A DNA stretch of 64,000 nucleotides from Methylotuvimicrobium alcaliphilum 20Z (GCF_000968535.2 NC_016112.1:4604297-4668296), one strand, 5' to 3'. Counted from the first letter of the stretch, positions 53,157-59,461 are shown. Numbers and translations are program-made. The notes: generated by a model from the letters alone, not told the origin.

Positions 53157-53251
53157 AAAAAATACGATTCGACTTATAAATTTTAAAATCGTATTTTAGG
53201 ATTGGTTTTCGCCGCCTCTAGGGAAAATACGATTTTATAAAATCGTATTTT
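53157..53251. promoter_or_regulatory. Palindromic operator array upstream of the AlpA operon
   Basis: A perfect 28-bp palindrome (half-site AAAATACGATTTTA) lies at 53224-53251, and two further half-sites, AAATACGATT at 53158-53167 and AAAATCGTATTTT at 53185-53197, precede the AlpA gene. The two right-hand ends are each followed by AGG. There are four copies of AATACGATT/AATCGTATT in 95 bp. Confidence 0.7.
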
Positions 53252-53255
53252 AGGG

Positions 53256-54077
53256 TCATCGAATGCGGTATTTTTCATCCAAAATTTTGAGCCATTTCGC
53301 CAAAGTTTCGGCTTTTACGATAGGCTTTACTGGATAATCACCCGTTAAATAAATCTCGATATTAGTGTTAGCGGCATTGCCATTGCCTCGTCCTGGTCGC
53401 TTGGCTTTGCTGATGTCCCATTGGAAGTTGCAAATAGCGATCACGAGAAACATTTGCTCGTAATGCTCAATAGGGCATGATTCAGGGTCTTCGGTTTCGA
53501 TTAGGTTTTTTACGTCCTTTTCAGTGAGGCTTATTCGAAAGTCGCCAAGTGCATGTGCTTGTTCCATGAATCTTTTAGTGTCACTGACATAAAGATGCGT
53601 AAATAGCTTTCTAGTGGCCTTGCCTAATTTCGGTTTATTAATTCCGGATTTCGTTTCAGCATCCTTTGACTTAGAATCCTCTTTTATTGGAAAAGGCACG
53701 TGCTCAACAACATTGATCGACTCCAGGTGTTCAACTTCGAAAAATAAATCGCCTCTGTCAGGGATCCGGTTATACCGAACGTCATTCAAATACACGCTGT
53801 CTTCCGAACTGCTGGGCATTAGCACGTACAGGTTACTCGGGCATTTTTCGCCGTGCTTGGCAAAACCTGCATCTTCAGCCGTTAGCGAGAAAACGCCCTT
53901 GACTCGCCGGGACTCGCTGACCGGCATGAACAGCATCATCTTTCTGCTGTGACTAGATTCTCGATAATGATCCTCATCACTCGCGAACCGTTCGAACTGC
54001 CGATAGTCCGCACCATCGACAGAGCGCCACCAACGGCCACGCCCGATAAAATAAACTTCAACTGCATCAAAATTCAT
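53256..54077 (-). CDS. Hypothetical satellite protein, 273 residues
   Basis: The N-terminal third is beta-rich (DAVEVYFIGRGRWWRSVDGADYRQF; KMMLFMPVSESRRVKGVFSLTAEDAGF), the centre is acidic/lysine-rich (KEDSKSKDAETKSG), and the C-terminal third is helical with SLTEKDVKNLIETEDPES and KAETLAKWLKILDEKYRIR. It stands between the AlpA operator and a structured leader (inverted repeat GCGGACGG/CCGTCCGC at 54109-54166). No family is recognised. Confidence 0.7.
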   Translation of the reverse strand: MNFDAVEVYFIGRGRWWRSVDGADYRQFERFASDEDHYRESSHSRKMMLFMPVSESRRVKGVFSLTAEDAGFAKHGEKCPSNLYVLMPSSSEDSVYLNDVRYNRIPDRGDLFFEVEHLESINVVEHVPFPIKEDSKSKDAETKSGINKPKLGKATRKLFTHLYVSDTKRFMEQAHALGDFRISLTEKDVKNLIETEDPESCPIEHYEQMFLVIAICNFQWDISKAKRPGRGNGNAANTNIEIYLTGDYPVKPIVKAETLAKWLKILDEKYRIR

Positions 54078-54181
54078 AGTACGCCGCCTTACTTAGCCGT
54101 CATAAGGTGCGGACGGAAGCGGGTTGACGGCATTCCCGTTTTCGGCCCGTCGGCCTATCCGTCCGCTAACTGGTTAAATCT

Positions 54182-54209
54182 TTGACGCTGACGCCAAAAG
54201 GTGTATTAT
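54182..54209 (+). promoter_or_regulatory. Promoter of the candidate rightward small RNA
   Basis: TTGACG (54182-54187) and TATTAT (54204-54209) are 16 bp apart on the plus strand, divergent from the 273-residue gene. Confidence 0.6.
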
Positions 54210-54215
54210 CGACAT

Positions 54216-54286
54216 GTCACATCATCGTGTGGTCGCCGGTCCGGCGTTAAGCCTCGTCATCTAAACTAGCCGGACCGGCATTTTTT
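54216..54286 (+). ncRNA. Candidate ~70-nt small RNA of the satellite
   Basis: It starts about 7 bp after a sigma-70-type -10 box and ends in an intrinsic terminator: a perfect 11-bp stem GCCGGTCCGGC (54235-54245) / GCCGGACCGGC (54269-54279) with a 23-nt loop, then ATTTTTT. A 16-codon frame from ATG 54214 (MSHHRVVAGPALSLVI) overlaps it, so a leader peptide or dual-function RNA is possible. No rightward gene is close downstream. It is antisense to the direction of the surrounding early and replication genes. Confidence 0.6.
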
Positions 54287-54293
54287 ATGCCTA

Positions 54294-54533
54294 TTATTCG
54301 CTCGAAACCTCCTCAGTAACGTTCTTTCCGTATGCTATATCAAGCAGGCGATAAACAAGCGCATCCTGCTGTTTCATTATCAAATAAGCCAGGTCCCCGG
54401 GGCCATCTAAAGTTGCTCCTTCGCTAGTTCCTCCGGCGATGCAAAGCAATTTAGAAAATCCACGGAGCGCTTCGTGCGTTGATTGCAGGCTTTCGGCGAG
54501 TTCAATCAATTCTTCGTTTTTAGTTGTAGCCAT
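54294..54533 (-). CDS. Hypothetical satellite protein, 79 residues
   Basis: It starts at ATG 54533 with AGAGG 8 bp upstream; the frame extends further but overlaps the upstream gene. The product is helical (EELIELAESLQSTHEALRGFSKLLC; DLAYLIMKQQDALVYRLLDIAYG) with an acidic tail. Its stop is 8 bp from the small-RNA terminator on the other strand. Not recognised. Confidence 0.65.
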   Translation of the reverse strand: MATTKNEELIELAESLQSTHEALRGFSKLLCIAGGTSEGATLDGPGDLAYLIMKQQDALVYRLLDIAYGKNVTEEVSSE

Positions 54534-54543
54534 CTGATTTCCT

Positions 54544-55131
54544 CTAATCAAGTGATTCGTAAGTGTTCCCGTCAAACCCGGTTGCGATCCTGCGGTAACG
54601 TTTTGGATCGGGGTTTTCTTTGGCAATGATTTGCTCTCGACCGCTGTTTCGGAGCATAAACGACTCGGTAATCTTTAACGAAGTCATTGCTAATTTGAGA
54701 TTCTTTAGGAATCCAGAATGCAGCTCTTCCAGCCGCTTTAAAACCGGGTGCAGTATGTACCAAGTCTGGCCGAGCGCTGTTTTCTCCTCGATCTGCAAAA
54801 CCAACATGACTAATGCATCCAGTTGTTTGAAAGCATTGTCAATGTGCGGACTGCGATTGAGTTCAGCGACTTTTTTGGCGTCCGGTTTATCGCTTCGGTA
54901 GACTTCGTCGACGTGTTTTGCAAATCGCCGGCAAAGCATTACAACCGGCTTTAGCAATATCGCGAATCGCCGCAATGATTGTCCGTCTTCGCTGGCTGCG
55001 TCGGACATTTCGAGCAGTGAGCAGATTGTTTCCAATCGAACGATTTCGGTTTCGATTTCCTCTTGGAAGTTGAGCAAAAAAGTCAACGTCGATTTATGCG
55101 GTTGCGGTGCAATGGTGGATTGGGTATTCAT
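54544..55131 (-). CDS. Hypothetical satellite protein, 195 residues
   Basis: Mostly helical: EEIETEIVRLETICSLLEMSD, RRFAILLKPVVMLCRRFAKHVDEVY and HPVLKRLEELHSGFLKNLKLAMTSL, then a basic end (DPKRYRRIATGF). It begins inside the BRO-N gene (38-bp overlap) and ends 10 bp before the next start, so it is translated as part of the early operon. Not recognised. Confidence 0.68.
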   Translation of the reverse strand: MNTQSTIAPQPHKSTLTFLLNFQEEIETEIVRLETICSLLEMSDAASEDGQSLRRFAILLKPVVMLCRRFAKHVDEVYRSDKPDAKKVAELNRSPHIDNAFKQLDALVMLVLQIEEKTALGQTWYILHPVLKRLEELHSGFLKNLKLAMTSLKITESFMLRNSGREQIIAKENPDPKRYRRIATGFDGNTYESLD

Positions 55132-55531
55132 GTTTTTTATCTCCAGGGATTGATTTGCTTGGTGTGTTCGCCGATTTTGCTAGGCGTCGGCGCAAGGCTT
55201 CGGCGATAGCCCGCGCGGGTGGTTTCTCTGATCGAAAAATCAAACAGATAAACAGGGTCGCATCGATATAAACGAGTGATTGTGTTCCGCTGGCGGTCGG
55301 TGTCGGGATTCTTCGCCGGCCTGCGGTGGGTAGTCCTGCCAGTGTTGAACCGCTCCAGGCAATGCCGATTACTCGACAGAGATCCTTCGCGCATAACCAA
55401 GGCTTGCCGGTGTCGTCGTTTATTATCCGAACCTCAGCATGGACCGACCGCAAGATCGATTCAATATCGATCAACTCAGTTGCGGCAAAAAGACGGTATA
55501 GAAACAATGTTGATTCAGTTTTGTGGCTCAT
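55094..55531 (-). CDS. BRO-N-domain protein (phage antirepressor-like)
   Basis: 145 residues from ATG 55531, overlapping the preceding stop by ATGA. The sequence VRIINDDTGKPWLCAKDLCRVIGI, the variable middle, and QSLVYIDATLFICLIFRSEKPPARAIAEALRR follow the BRO/antirepressor N-terminal domain, which binds DNA or repressors in phages. The C-terminal domain usually found in BRO antirepressors is missing. It sits in the early operon behind the immunity-like leader. Confidence 0.78.
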   Translation of the reverse strand: MSHKTESTLFLYRLFAATELIDIESILRSVHAEVRIINDDTGKPWLCAKDLCRVIGIAWSGSTLAGLPTAGRRRIPTPTASGTQSLVYIDATLFICLIFRSEKPPARAIAEALRRRLAKSANTPSKSIPGDKKHEYPIHHCTATA

Positions 55532-55911
55532 CGCTTGCTCTCCAGCTTTGCCCATTTTTCGAACAAATCAGAGCCGTTGGTAAAATACTGATGCACCTCT
55601 TTGATGGTCGCTCGGGCATCCAAACGTAGCACAGACATGCAGTCTTCGAATAGTTGCTTGTCTAAGCCCCGTAATTCGGTCAGGACGAAAGGGAATCGAG
55701 GGCCATTGTAAAGCCCGAGCAGAAATCTGCGTACTTTCGACGCCTGGCCAGTATCGCCGCCGGCAATTTTCGCCAAACGGCCTAATGCGGGAACTCCTGC
55801 CTCTAGTGCTGACTGGCGTTCGGCATCGAACGCGTTTAGCCTGTGTAGAAATTCATTAACGGCTTGGTTACGGTCTTCTTCGTGGGTGTCGGCGGGGTCG
55901 TATGCGGCCAT
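55528..55911 (-). CDS. Hypothetical satellite protein, 127 residues (DUF7673-like)
   Basis: A central segment ALGRLAKIAGGDTGQASKVRRFLLGLYNG followed by LTELRGLDKQLFEDCMSVLRLD resembles a DUF found in many proteobacterial mobile elements (DUF7673, from memory). The C-terminus VHQYFTNGSDLFEKWA is also typical. Function unknown. It starts 3 bp after the stop of the 57-residue gene. Confidence 0.7.
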   Translation of the reverse strand: MAAYDPADTHEEDRNQAVNEFLHRLNAFDAERQSALEAGVPALGRLAKIAGGDTGQASKVRRFLLGLYNGPRFPFVLTELRGLDKQLFEDCMSVLRLDARATIKEVHQYFTNGSDLFEKWAKLESKR

Positions 55912-55914
55912 GAC

Positions 55915-56088
55915 TTAGCCCTCCAATGGTAGCTGGAGGTTGTATCCGGACTTTAGCAGGATGCTTAAGTCGGCGGCCGATAGAGTTTCGATTCTGAAGC
56001 GCGCTATAACGCGATTTCGGCGAACGAGATTAAATTGGAATGTTGATTGATGCGCGGGTGAGGGTGCGCGTGATGCTTGAGTGGTCAT
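55915..56088 (-). CDS. Small early satellite protein, 57 residues
   Basis: ATG at 56088 overlaps the upstream frame's stop (ATGA), and its stop is 3 bp before the next gene, so it fills a gap that would otherwise look empty. The sequence is basic then amphipathic (FQFNLVRRNRVIARFRIETL; AADLSILLKSGYNLQLPLEG). Coupled placement on both sides supports translation. No family is recognised. Confidence 0.6.
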   Translation of the reverse strand: MTTQASRAPSPAHQSTFQFNLVRRNRVIARFRIETLSAADLSILLKSGYNLQLPLEG

Positions 56089-56309
56089 CGTGATGACTCC
56101 GTGATTAAGTAAATAATCCCGGCAACCACAACGCCAATTATGGGTGCCGGACTGATGAAGTTGGCGTACCGGATCACGGAACCGGCCACTCTTTCGAGTG
56201 CCTCATCAGCCCGACATAAAGCTGATTTTACGCGTAAAAAAACCGCTGTGCAGCGGCTTTTACGCCGTGATTCCGGAACGCCAATTCCGTGCTGATTTGT
56301 ATTAATCAA
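56085..56309 (-). CDS. Open frame overlapping the immunity-like leader RNA (Ash-like position), 74 codons
   Basis: TTG start at 56309, just after the predicted transcription start. The frame crosses an intrinsic terminator and both complementary arms, and ends in a membrane-helix-like segment (FISPAPIIGVVVAGIIYLIT) overlapping the next gene by ATGA. In P4-like elements, frames over the CI region are often annotated as Ash-family proteins although the RNA is the active product. Coding status is doubtful. Confidence 0.35.
   Translation of the reverse strand: MINTNQHGIGVPESRRKSRCTAVFLRVKSALCRADEALERVAGSVIRYANFISPAPIIGVVVAGIIYLITESSR
56161..56284 (-). promoter_or_regulatory. Long complementary arms bracketing the leader terminator
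   Basis: Plus-strand TTGGCGTACCGGATCACGG (56161-56179) is complementary to CCGTGATTCCGGAACGCCAA (56265-56284) except for one mismatch and one bulge. Between them lies the terminator. This is the arrangement of the seqB and seqC blocks of P4 immunity. Confidence 0.7.
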
Positions 56310-56311
56310 CG
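56232..56311 (-). ncRNA. CI-like leader RNA of the early operon
   Basis: Promoter TTGACG-N17-TAATCT reads leftward; the transcript would start near 56311 and stop after about 80 nt at a terminator whose CCGCTG/CAGCGG stem is extended by TTTTACG/CGTAAAA and followed on the minus strand by seven T. The RNA contains the 56265-56284 arm, which can pair with the downstream arm at 56161-56179. In P4 a similar RNA terminates early transcription and confers immunity. Function here is inferred. Confidence 0.65.
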
Positions 56312-56317
56312 GTTTTA

Positions 56318-56346
56318 AGATTAGATGTGTTTTTCCTGTTCGTCAA
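56318..56346 (-). promoter_or_regulatory. Early promoter of the satellite
   Basis: On the minus strand TTGACG (56341-56346) and TAATCT (56318-56323) are exactly 17 bp apart, with T-rich DNA upstream. It directs transcription into the leader and early genes. Confidence 0.7.
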
Positions 56347-56400
56347 GTTTTTTTTAGCGTTTTATTTGTCGCTGTGTTTTCTCGTGCCCTCCTTCTATTC

Positions 56401-56784
56401 GGAACACAGCTGTGTTCCCGAAATTCCATTTTTGCCGCTAAAAATTTATTTTTCCGGTTACGTATAATAAAAAAAGTTTATTAAAACATAGTATTAAAAG
56501 GTAACGTTATCGTAAACTCTTATGAGTGGGAAAAAATATATACCCCCCTATGTAAATCTGTGTTCCCTGTGTTCCCTAGCCTATTTTTAGCCGTTTTCCT
56601 TTTATTAATCAATAACTAAGAGGGAACACAGGCCGATAAAATTTGTGTTCCCGGAACACAGCTGTGTTCCCGAAAAGCTAGGGAACACAAATTGTGTTCC
56701 AGGGAACACAAATTTTAATGCCTGTGTTCCGGCTGTAGACCTTTATTTATAAGGGATAGAGGGTTTAGGGAACACAGGAACACA
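56401..56784. repeat. Iteron array, 14 copies of GGAACACA, putative replication origin
   Basis: GGAACACA or its complement starts at 56401, 56411, 56559, 56568, 56623, 56644, 56653, 56663, 56682, 56693, 56703, 56723, 56769 and 56777, often as head-to-head pairs (GGAACACAGCTGTGTTCC). An AT-rich block (about 56440-56520) lies within it. There is no coding sequence in 56347-57039 apart from this array and a TTTTATGGT/ACCATAAAA stem-loop at 56923-56953. The layout resembles the alpha-binding iterons of P4. Confidence 0.78.
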
Positions 56785-57039
56785 GAAAATCTAATATATA
56801 GGGTCTCTTTTTTTTGTTTTTGCCGGGAGGGGCCTATTTTGCCGAAAAATTGAAGCCGGAATTCCCTTCGCTGGATGCGGATCTATTCAAGACAACTATG
56901 CTGTGAATTGTGACGATGTTCTTTTTATGGTGCGGCATTTCCGGACCATAAAAGGTATTGGGTATCGAGCAACCAACTTTGCGATCGGTGTCGGCTGTTC
57001 GATCCCTGTCTTATAAGGTAGGTGATGTTCGGGAGGGGG

Positions 57040-57288
57040 TTATTTGATTAACCGGAAGATGCGGTAAAACTCTTTTTTGGTCATGCCGGCTTGGGCGGCC
57101 ATGCTTTTGATGAGCGTTTGCGTAAAAGGGGACTTTGGGCAATCGACGGTAACCTTATACAGAGCGCCATCGTGTTCTTTTACCCATTGCTCGTGTGATG
57201 TGCCTTTTTGCGGTCTGGCAACGAATCCCAAGTATGCCAGGATCCTTTTAACCTCTTTGCAGGTTAGCGGAGGGTATTGACTGCTCAT
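57040..57288 (-). CDS. hicA: HicA-family mRNA interferase toxin
   Basis: 82 residues with the HicA pattern: KEVKRILAYLGFVARPQKGTSHEQWV, where the catalytic His follows a G-x-SH motif, then a second beta strand (KVTVDCPKSPFTQTLIKSMAAQAGMTKKEF). HicA toxins cleave mRNA and are neutralised by HicB. The start codon lies in a 28-bp direct repeat also found at the end of the upstream gene. The order (antitoxin-like gene first) is reversed from the classical hicAB operon. Confidence 0.82.
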   Translation of the reverse strand: MSSQYPPLTCKEVKRILAYLGFVARPQKGTSHEQWVKEHDGALYKVTVDCPKSPFTQTLIKSMAAQAGMTKKEFYRIFRLIK

Positions 57289-57368
57289 ACAGGGCGTAGA
57301 GGTAGGGGGCGTTTTTTAGGAATCTGTACCGTACAAATGTACTGCTCATGCAGGGCGTAGCGGTAGGG
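57280..57368. repeat. 28-bp direct repeat flanking the HicB-HicA junction
   Basis: ACTGCTCATACAGGGCGTAG and the 8 bp after it (57280-57307) recur at 57341-57368 with two substitutions. One copy spans the hicA start codon region, the other the end of the HicB-like gene. Confidence 0.8.
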
Positions 57369-57660
57369 TTTCGTCGAATATTTTTTGGTGAGTATGGTAA
57401 AGCGCGATTTTTAGCCGAATGATTTGATATCTAAGCCATAGAGATAGCGGTGCGCTTCTTGAGAGTAATTGCGCTGCATAGGGTTTGTCGTCGCCGATAA
57501 GTGCATCATGAACGTATTCACGGATCATCGATTCGAGTTTGGTTTTAGCTTCCTCGTATGTGTCCCCTTGAGCGGCCAGGTTGAAATTTAAGCATACGGC
57601 CACCCAGCAATCACCTTCTTGTTCGGCATAGCATTTCATAATCAGTTGTTCAGGATTCAT
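57346..57660 (-). CDS. HicB-like antitoxin candidate
   Basis: 104 residues from ATG 57660 with AAGGTG upstream. The N-terminal half (MKCYAEQEGDCWVAVCLNFNLAAQGDTYEEAKTKLESMI, split by short loops) is the HicB partial RNase-H-like fold. The C-terminal half lacks a recognisable Arc or HTH DNA-binding domain and instead has a hydrophobic helix (LSLWLRYQIIRLKIALYHT). Adjacency to hicA supports antitoxin function, but it may be an unrelated HicB-like protein. Confidence 0.68.
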   Translation of the reverse strand: MNPEQLIMKCYAEQEGDCWVAVCLNFNLAAQGDTYEEAKTKLESMIREYVHDALIGDDKPYAAQLLSRSAPLSLWLRYQIIRLKIALYHTHQKIFDETLPLRPA

Positions 57661-57715
57661 GGCGCACCTTTTTTGTTTATCTCGGATTTTATTGTACATA
57701 GTCGCTTGACTTAAT

Positions 57716-58891
57716 CTATTGCTTTTTTATCCGCTCCAGGAAATCTCCCCAATACTGCATCATTACTTGCCGCTCTGGGTACTGAGTCCATCTATCATAG
57801 GGATCTTTGGTGTTGTTCTTGGCGTGCGACAATTGCCTATCTATCATATCTTTTGGAAACTGGGCTTTGCGTAATAGACTCATCCCGGTCGCTCGAAACC
57901 CGTGCATGGTTTGGATTCCCAGATATCCCATTCGACGTAAGGCCGCCCCAGGTGATTCTCGGCAAATGTGTTTGTTGCCGGTGCCATATTCGCTAGCGAA
58001 TACATAAGGGCTGGATCCGGTTAGAGGACGGATTTCTTCCAAAATGTCGATGGCTTGAGAACAAAGTGGGATTATGTGAGGTCGCCGCATTTTCATTTTT
58101 GTGGCATCAAGCGCCCATAGCCTTTCATTGAGGTCGATATCGTCCCACATCATAGAAACCAAATTGCCCGGACGGGCGAATACAAACGGTTGCATGGCTA
58201 AGGTCATGCGTAGCACGAAAGAACCTTTGTAATTGTCTATATCTCGTAACAGTTTCCCAAGTTTTTCTGGGTCTTCGGCAATGGCTGCGAAGCTTCCATG
58301 CGTCGGCGCCTTCAGTGCGCCACGGAGGTCGGCCGCCACGTCGCGCTCGGCTCGGCCGGTGGCAATGGCGTATCGTAGCACCTGCCCGATGATCTGCTTG
58401 GTTCTCGCTGCCGATTCGAGCGCACCGCGTTTTTCGATACGACGGAGGACTTCGAGCACTTCGGGTGCTGTCAGTGCGCTAACCGGTCGATTGCCAAGCC
58501 AGGGGATAACATCCGCTTCGAGCATGCGCTTGACGCGAACATAATGCGTTTCGCTCCATTCGTGTTCGTGCTGACCGAGAAATTCAACTGCGATCGCTTC
58601 GAAGGTGTTTTTCGTGAGCCCAGCTTTTTCTATCCGCCTGGATAACGCAGGATCGATACCACTTTTTACTTGTTGCTTTGCTTCGTGCAGTGCGTCTCTA
58701 GCCTGCCGCAACGAAGTTTCAGGAAAGGTGCCTAGTGCAAGTGTCTTTCGTTTTCCGCCAAAGCGATAATCGTAGCGGAAATATTTTCCACCATTGGGAT
58801 GCACAAGCACATAGAGGCCGTCGCGGTCGGTCAGCTTATATTGCTTGTCGCGCGGCTCCGCATCGCGTAGATCTTTAACAGTGAGAGTCAT
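57716..58891 (-). CDS. P4-type tyrosine integrase
   Basis: 391 residues: an N-terminal arm-binding DUF4102 domain (KLTDRDGLYVLVHPNGGKYFRYDYRFGGKRKTLALG), a core-binding SAM-like domain (90-190), and the catalytic domain with R240, K265 or K267, H330-x2-R333, H356 and the nucleophile Y365 (DPYDRW). It integrates the element at the 3' end of tRNA-Ser, 150 bp from its start codon. Four TGACGGTATA-type sites lie directly before its start and may serve for autoregulation or arm binding. Confidence 0.95.
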   Translation of the reverse strand: MTLTVKDLRDAEPRDKQYKLTDRDGLYVLVHPNGGKYFRYDYRFGGKRKTLALGTFPETSLRQARDALHEAKQQVKSGIDPALSRRIEKAGLTKNTFEAIAVEFLGQHEHEWSETHYVRVKRMLEADVIPWLGNRPVSALTAPEVLEVLRRIEKRGALESAARTKQIIGQVLRYAIATGRAERDVAADLRGALKAPTHGSFAAIAEDPEKLGKLLRDIDNYKGSFVLRMTLAMQPFVFARPGNLVSMMWDDIDLNERLWALDATKMKMRRPHIIPLCSQAIDILEEIRPLTGSSPYVFASEYGTGNKHICRESPGAALRRMGYLGIQTMHGFRATGMSLLRKAQFPKDMIDRQLSHAKNNTKDPYDRWTQYPERQVMMQYWGDFLERIKKQ

Positions 58892-58892
58892 T

Positions 58893-58941
58893 TGACGGTA
58901 TATCCTTTTTTCGTTGACGGTATACCGTCAAATATACCGTC
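58893..58941. promoter_or_regulatory. Repeated TGACGGTATA sites upstream of the integrase gene
   Basis: TGACGGTATA starts at 58893 and 58915; the latter forms a perfect 16-bp palindrome TGACGGTATACCGTCA (58915-58930). A fourth half-site TATACCGTC is at 58933-58941. Candidate binding sites for AlpA or the integrase. Confidence 0.7.
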
Positions 58942-59041
58942 TTATTGTGCAAACTTAAAAGGATTTAATGAACGGAATGTTTAATAAAATGCCTTTAGTA
59001 TCAATCTTTAAAAACACTAAAGGTTGTCATGAAATGTAGAT

Positions 59042-59065
59042 ATGGCGGAGGGAGAGGGATTCGAA
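59042..59065. repeat. Right attachment-site repeat within tRNA-Ser
   Basis: 24 bp identical to 44215-44238; it covers the CCA end, acceptor strand and part of the T arm of the tRNA. Confidence 0.92.
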
Positions 59066-59132
59066 CCCTCGTGGGACTTGCGCCCCCCACTGATTTCGAG
59101 TCAGGGCCGTTCAGCCTCTCCGGCATCCCTCC
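59043..59132 (-). tRNA. tRNA-Ser (anticodon CGA)
   Basis: 90 nt including an encoded CCA. The acceptor GGAGGGA pairs with TCCCTCC, the anticodon loop is CTCGAAA (anticodon CGA, reads UCG), there is a long variable arm (GGGGGGCGCAAGTCCC region), and the T arm has GGTTCGAATCC. The gene is intact because the satellite carries a replacement 3' end. Confidence 0.95.
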
Positions 59133-59206
59133 AACGCTTATATATTAACGTGTCGTGCTATTTCTTTAAAGCGGAAAATCAGAATTCCACTTGTTCGTGG
59201 ATTCGT

Positions 59207-59270
59207 TATATACTTCAAATTTCGGCAATGTCCGAGGAGGCGCCGGGGAGTTTGATATACGATGAGTATA
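59207..59270. repeat. Family-A repeat, short internally deleted copy
   Basis: It joins the left end ('acttcaaatttcggcaatg', 'gaggaggcgcc') directly to the right terminus ('tttgatatacgatgagtata'). It supplies the last ~19 codons of the antitoxin-like gene. Confidence 0.65.
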
Positions 59271-59457
59271 ACGCTATGGAACAAGTTCTATTTTTCGTAA
59301 GCGCCTTAATTGCCTCGTCAAAGGCTACGCTCGGCTCGTCTTTGCGTTCGGCGATTGCGGCTAGGTCTTCTAGCATTTCTTCGTAATCATCCAGCGATAA
59401 AACGACCGATATTTTTTCTCCGGCTGCGTTGGTGATGTATTGCGGCTGTATTTTCAT
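59215..59457 (-). CDS. Antitoxin-like small protein with repeat-derived C-terminus
   Basis: 80 residues. Residues 1-52 (MKIQPQYITNAAGEKISVVLS, LDDYEEMLEDLAAIAERKDE) resemble Phd/YefM-type or related type II antitoxins. From about residue 61 onward the frame runs through a family-A repeat (LYSSYIKLPGASSDIAEI), so the native end is lost. No toxin gene follows. It is probably a degraded TA remnant. Confidence 0.5.
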   Translation of the reverse strand: MKIQPQYITNAAGEKISVVLSLDDYEEMLEDLAAIAERKDEPSVAFDEAIKALTKNRTCSIALYSSYIKLPGASSDIAEI

Positions 59458-59461
59458 GGCT

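Larger units (their letters stand above)
44215..59065. mobile_element. P4-type phage satellite / integrative element at tRNA-Ser(CGA)
   Basis: A 14.85 kb element bounded by identical 24-bp direct repeats, the right one being the 3' end of an intact tRNA-Ser. Next to the tRNA is a P4-type integrase, and inside are AlpA, DUF927 helicase, Ogr/Delta activator, iteron array and a CI-like leader. It lacks capsid, portal, terminase and lysis genes, so it is a satellite or a heavily reduced prophage. A tail tape-measure gene and an HNH endonuclease occupy the left end. Gene order from right to left: integrase, HicB/HicA-like, iterons, immunity-like leader, early small genes, AlpA, helicase, late-type genes. 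Confidence 0.85.

Noticed and set aside
54216..54286. Identification of the satellite small RNA as the phage C4 antisense RNA
   Set aside because: C4 RNA is transcribed in the same direction as its antirepressor target; here the BRO-N gene is on the opposite strand and over 800 bp away, and no characteristic C4 sequence was recognised.
56401..56784. CRISPR array interpretation of the repeated GGAACACA motif
   Set aside because: The repeats are 8 bp, occur in both orientations and at irregular spacing, with no conserved spacer length and no cas genes.
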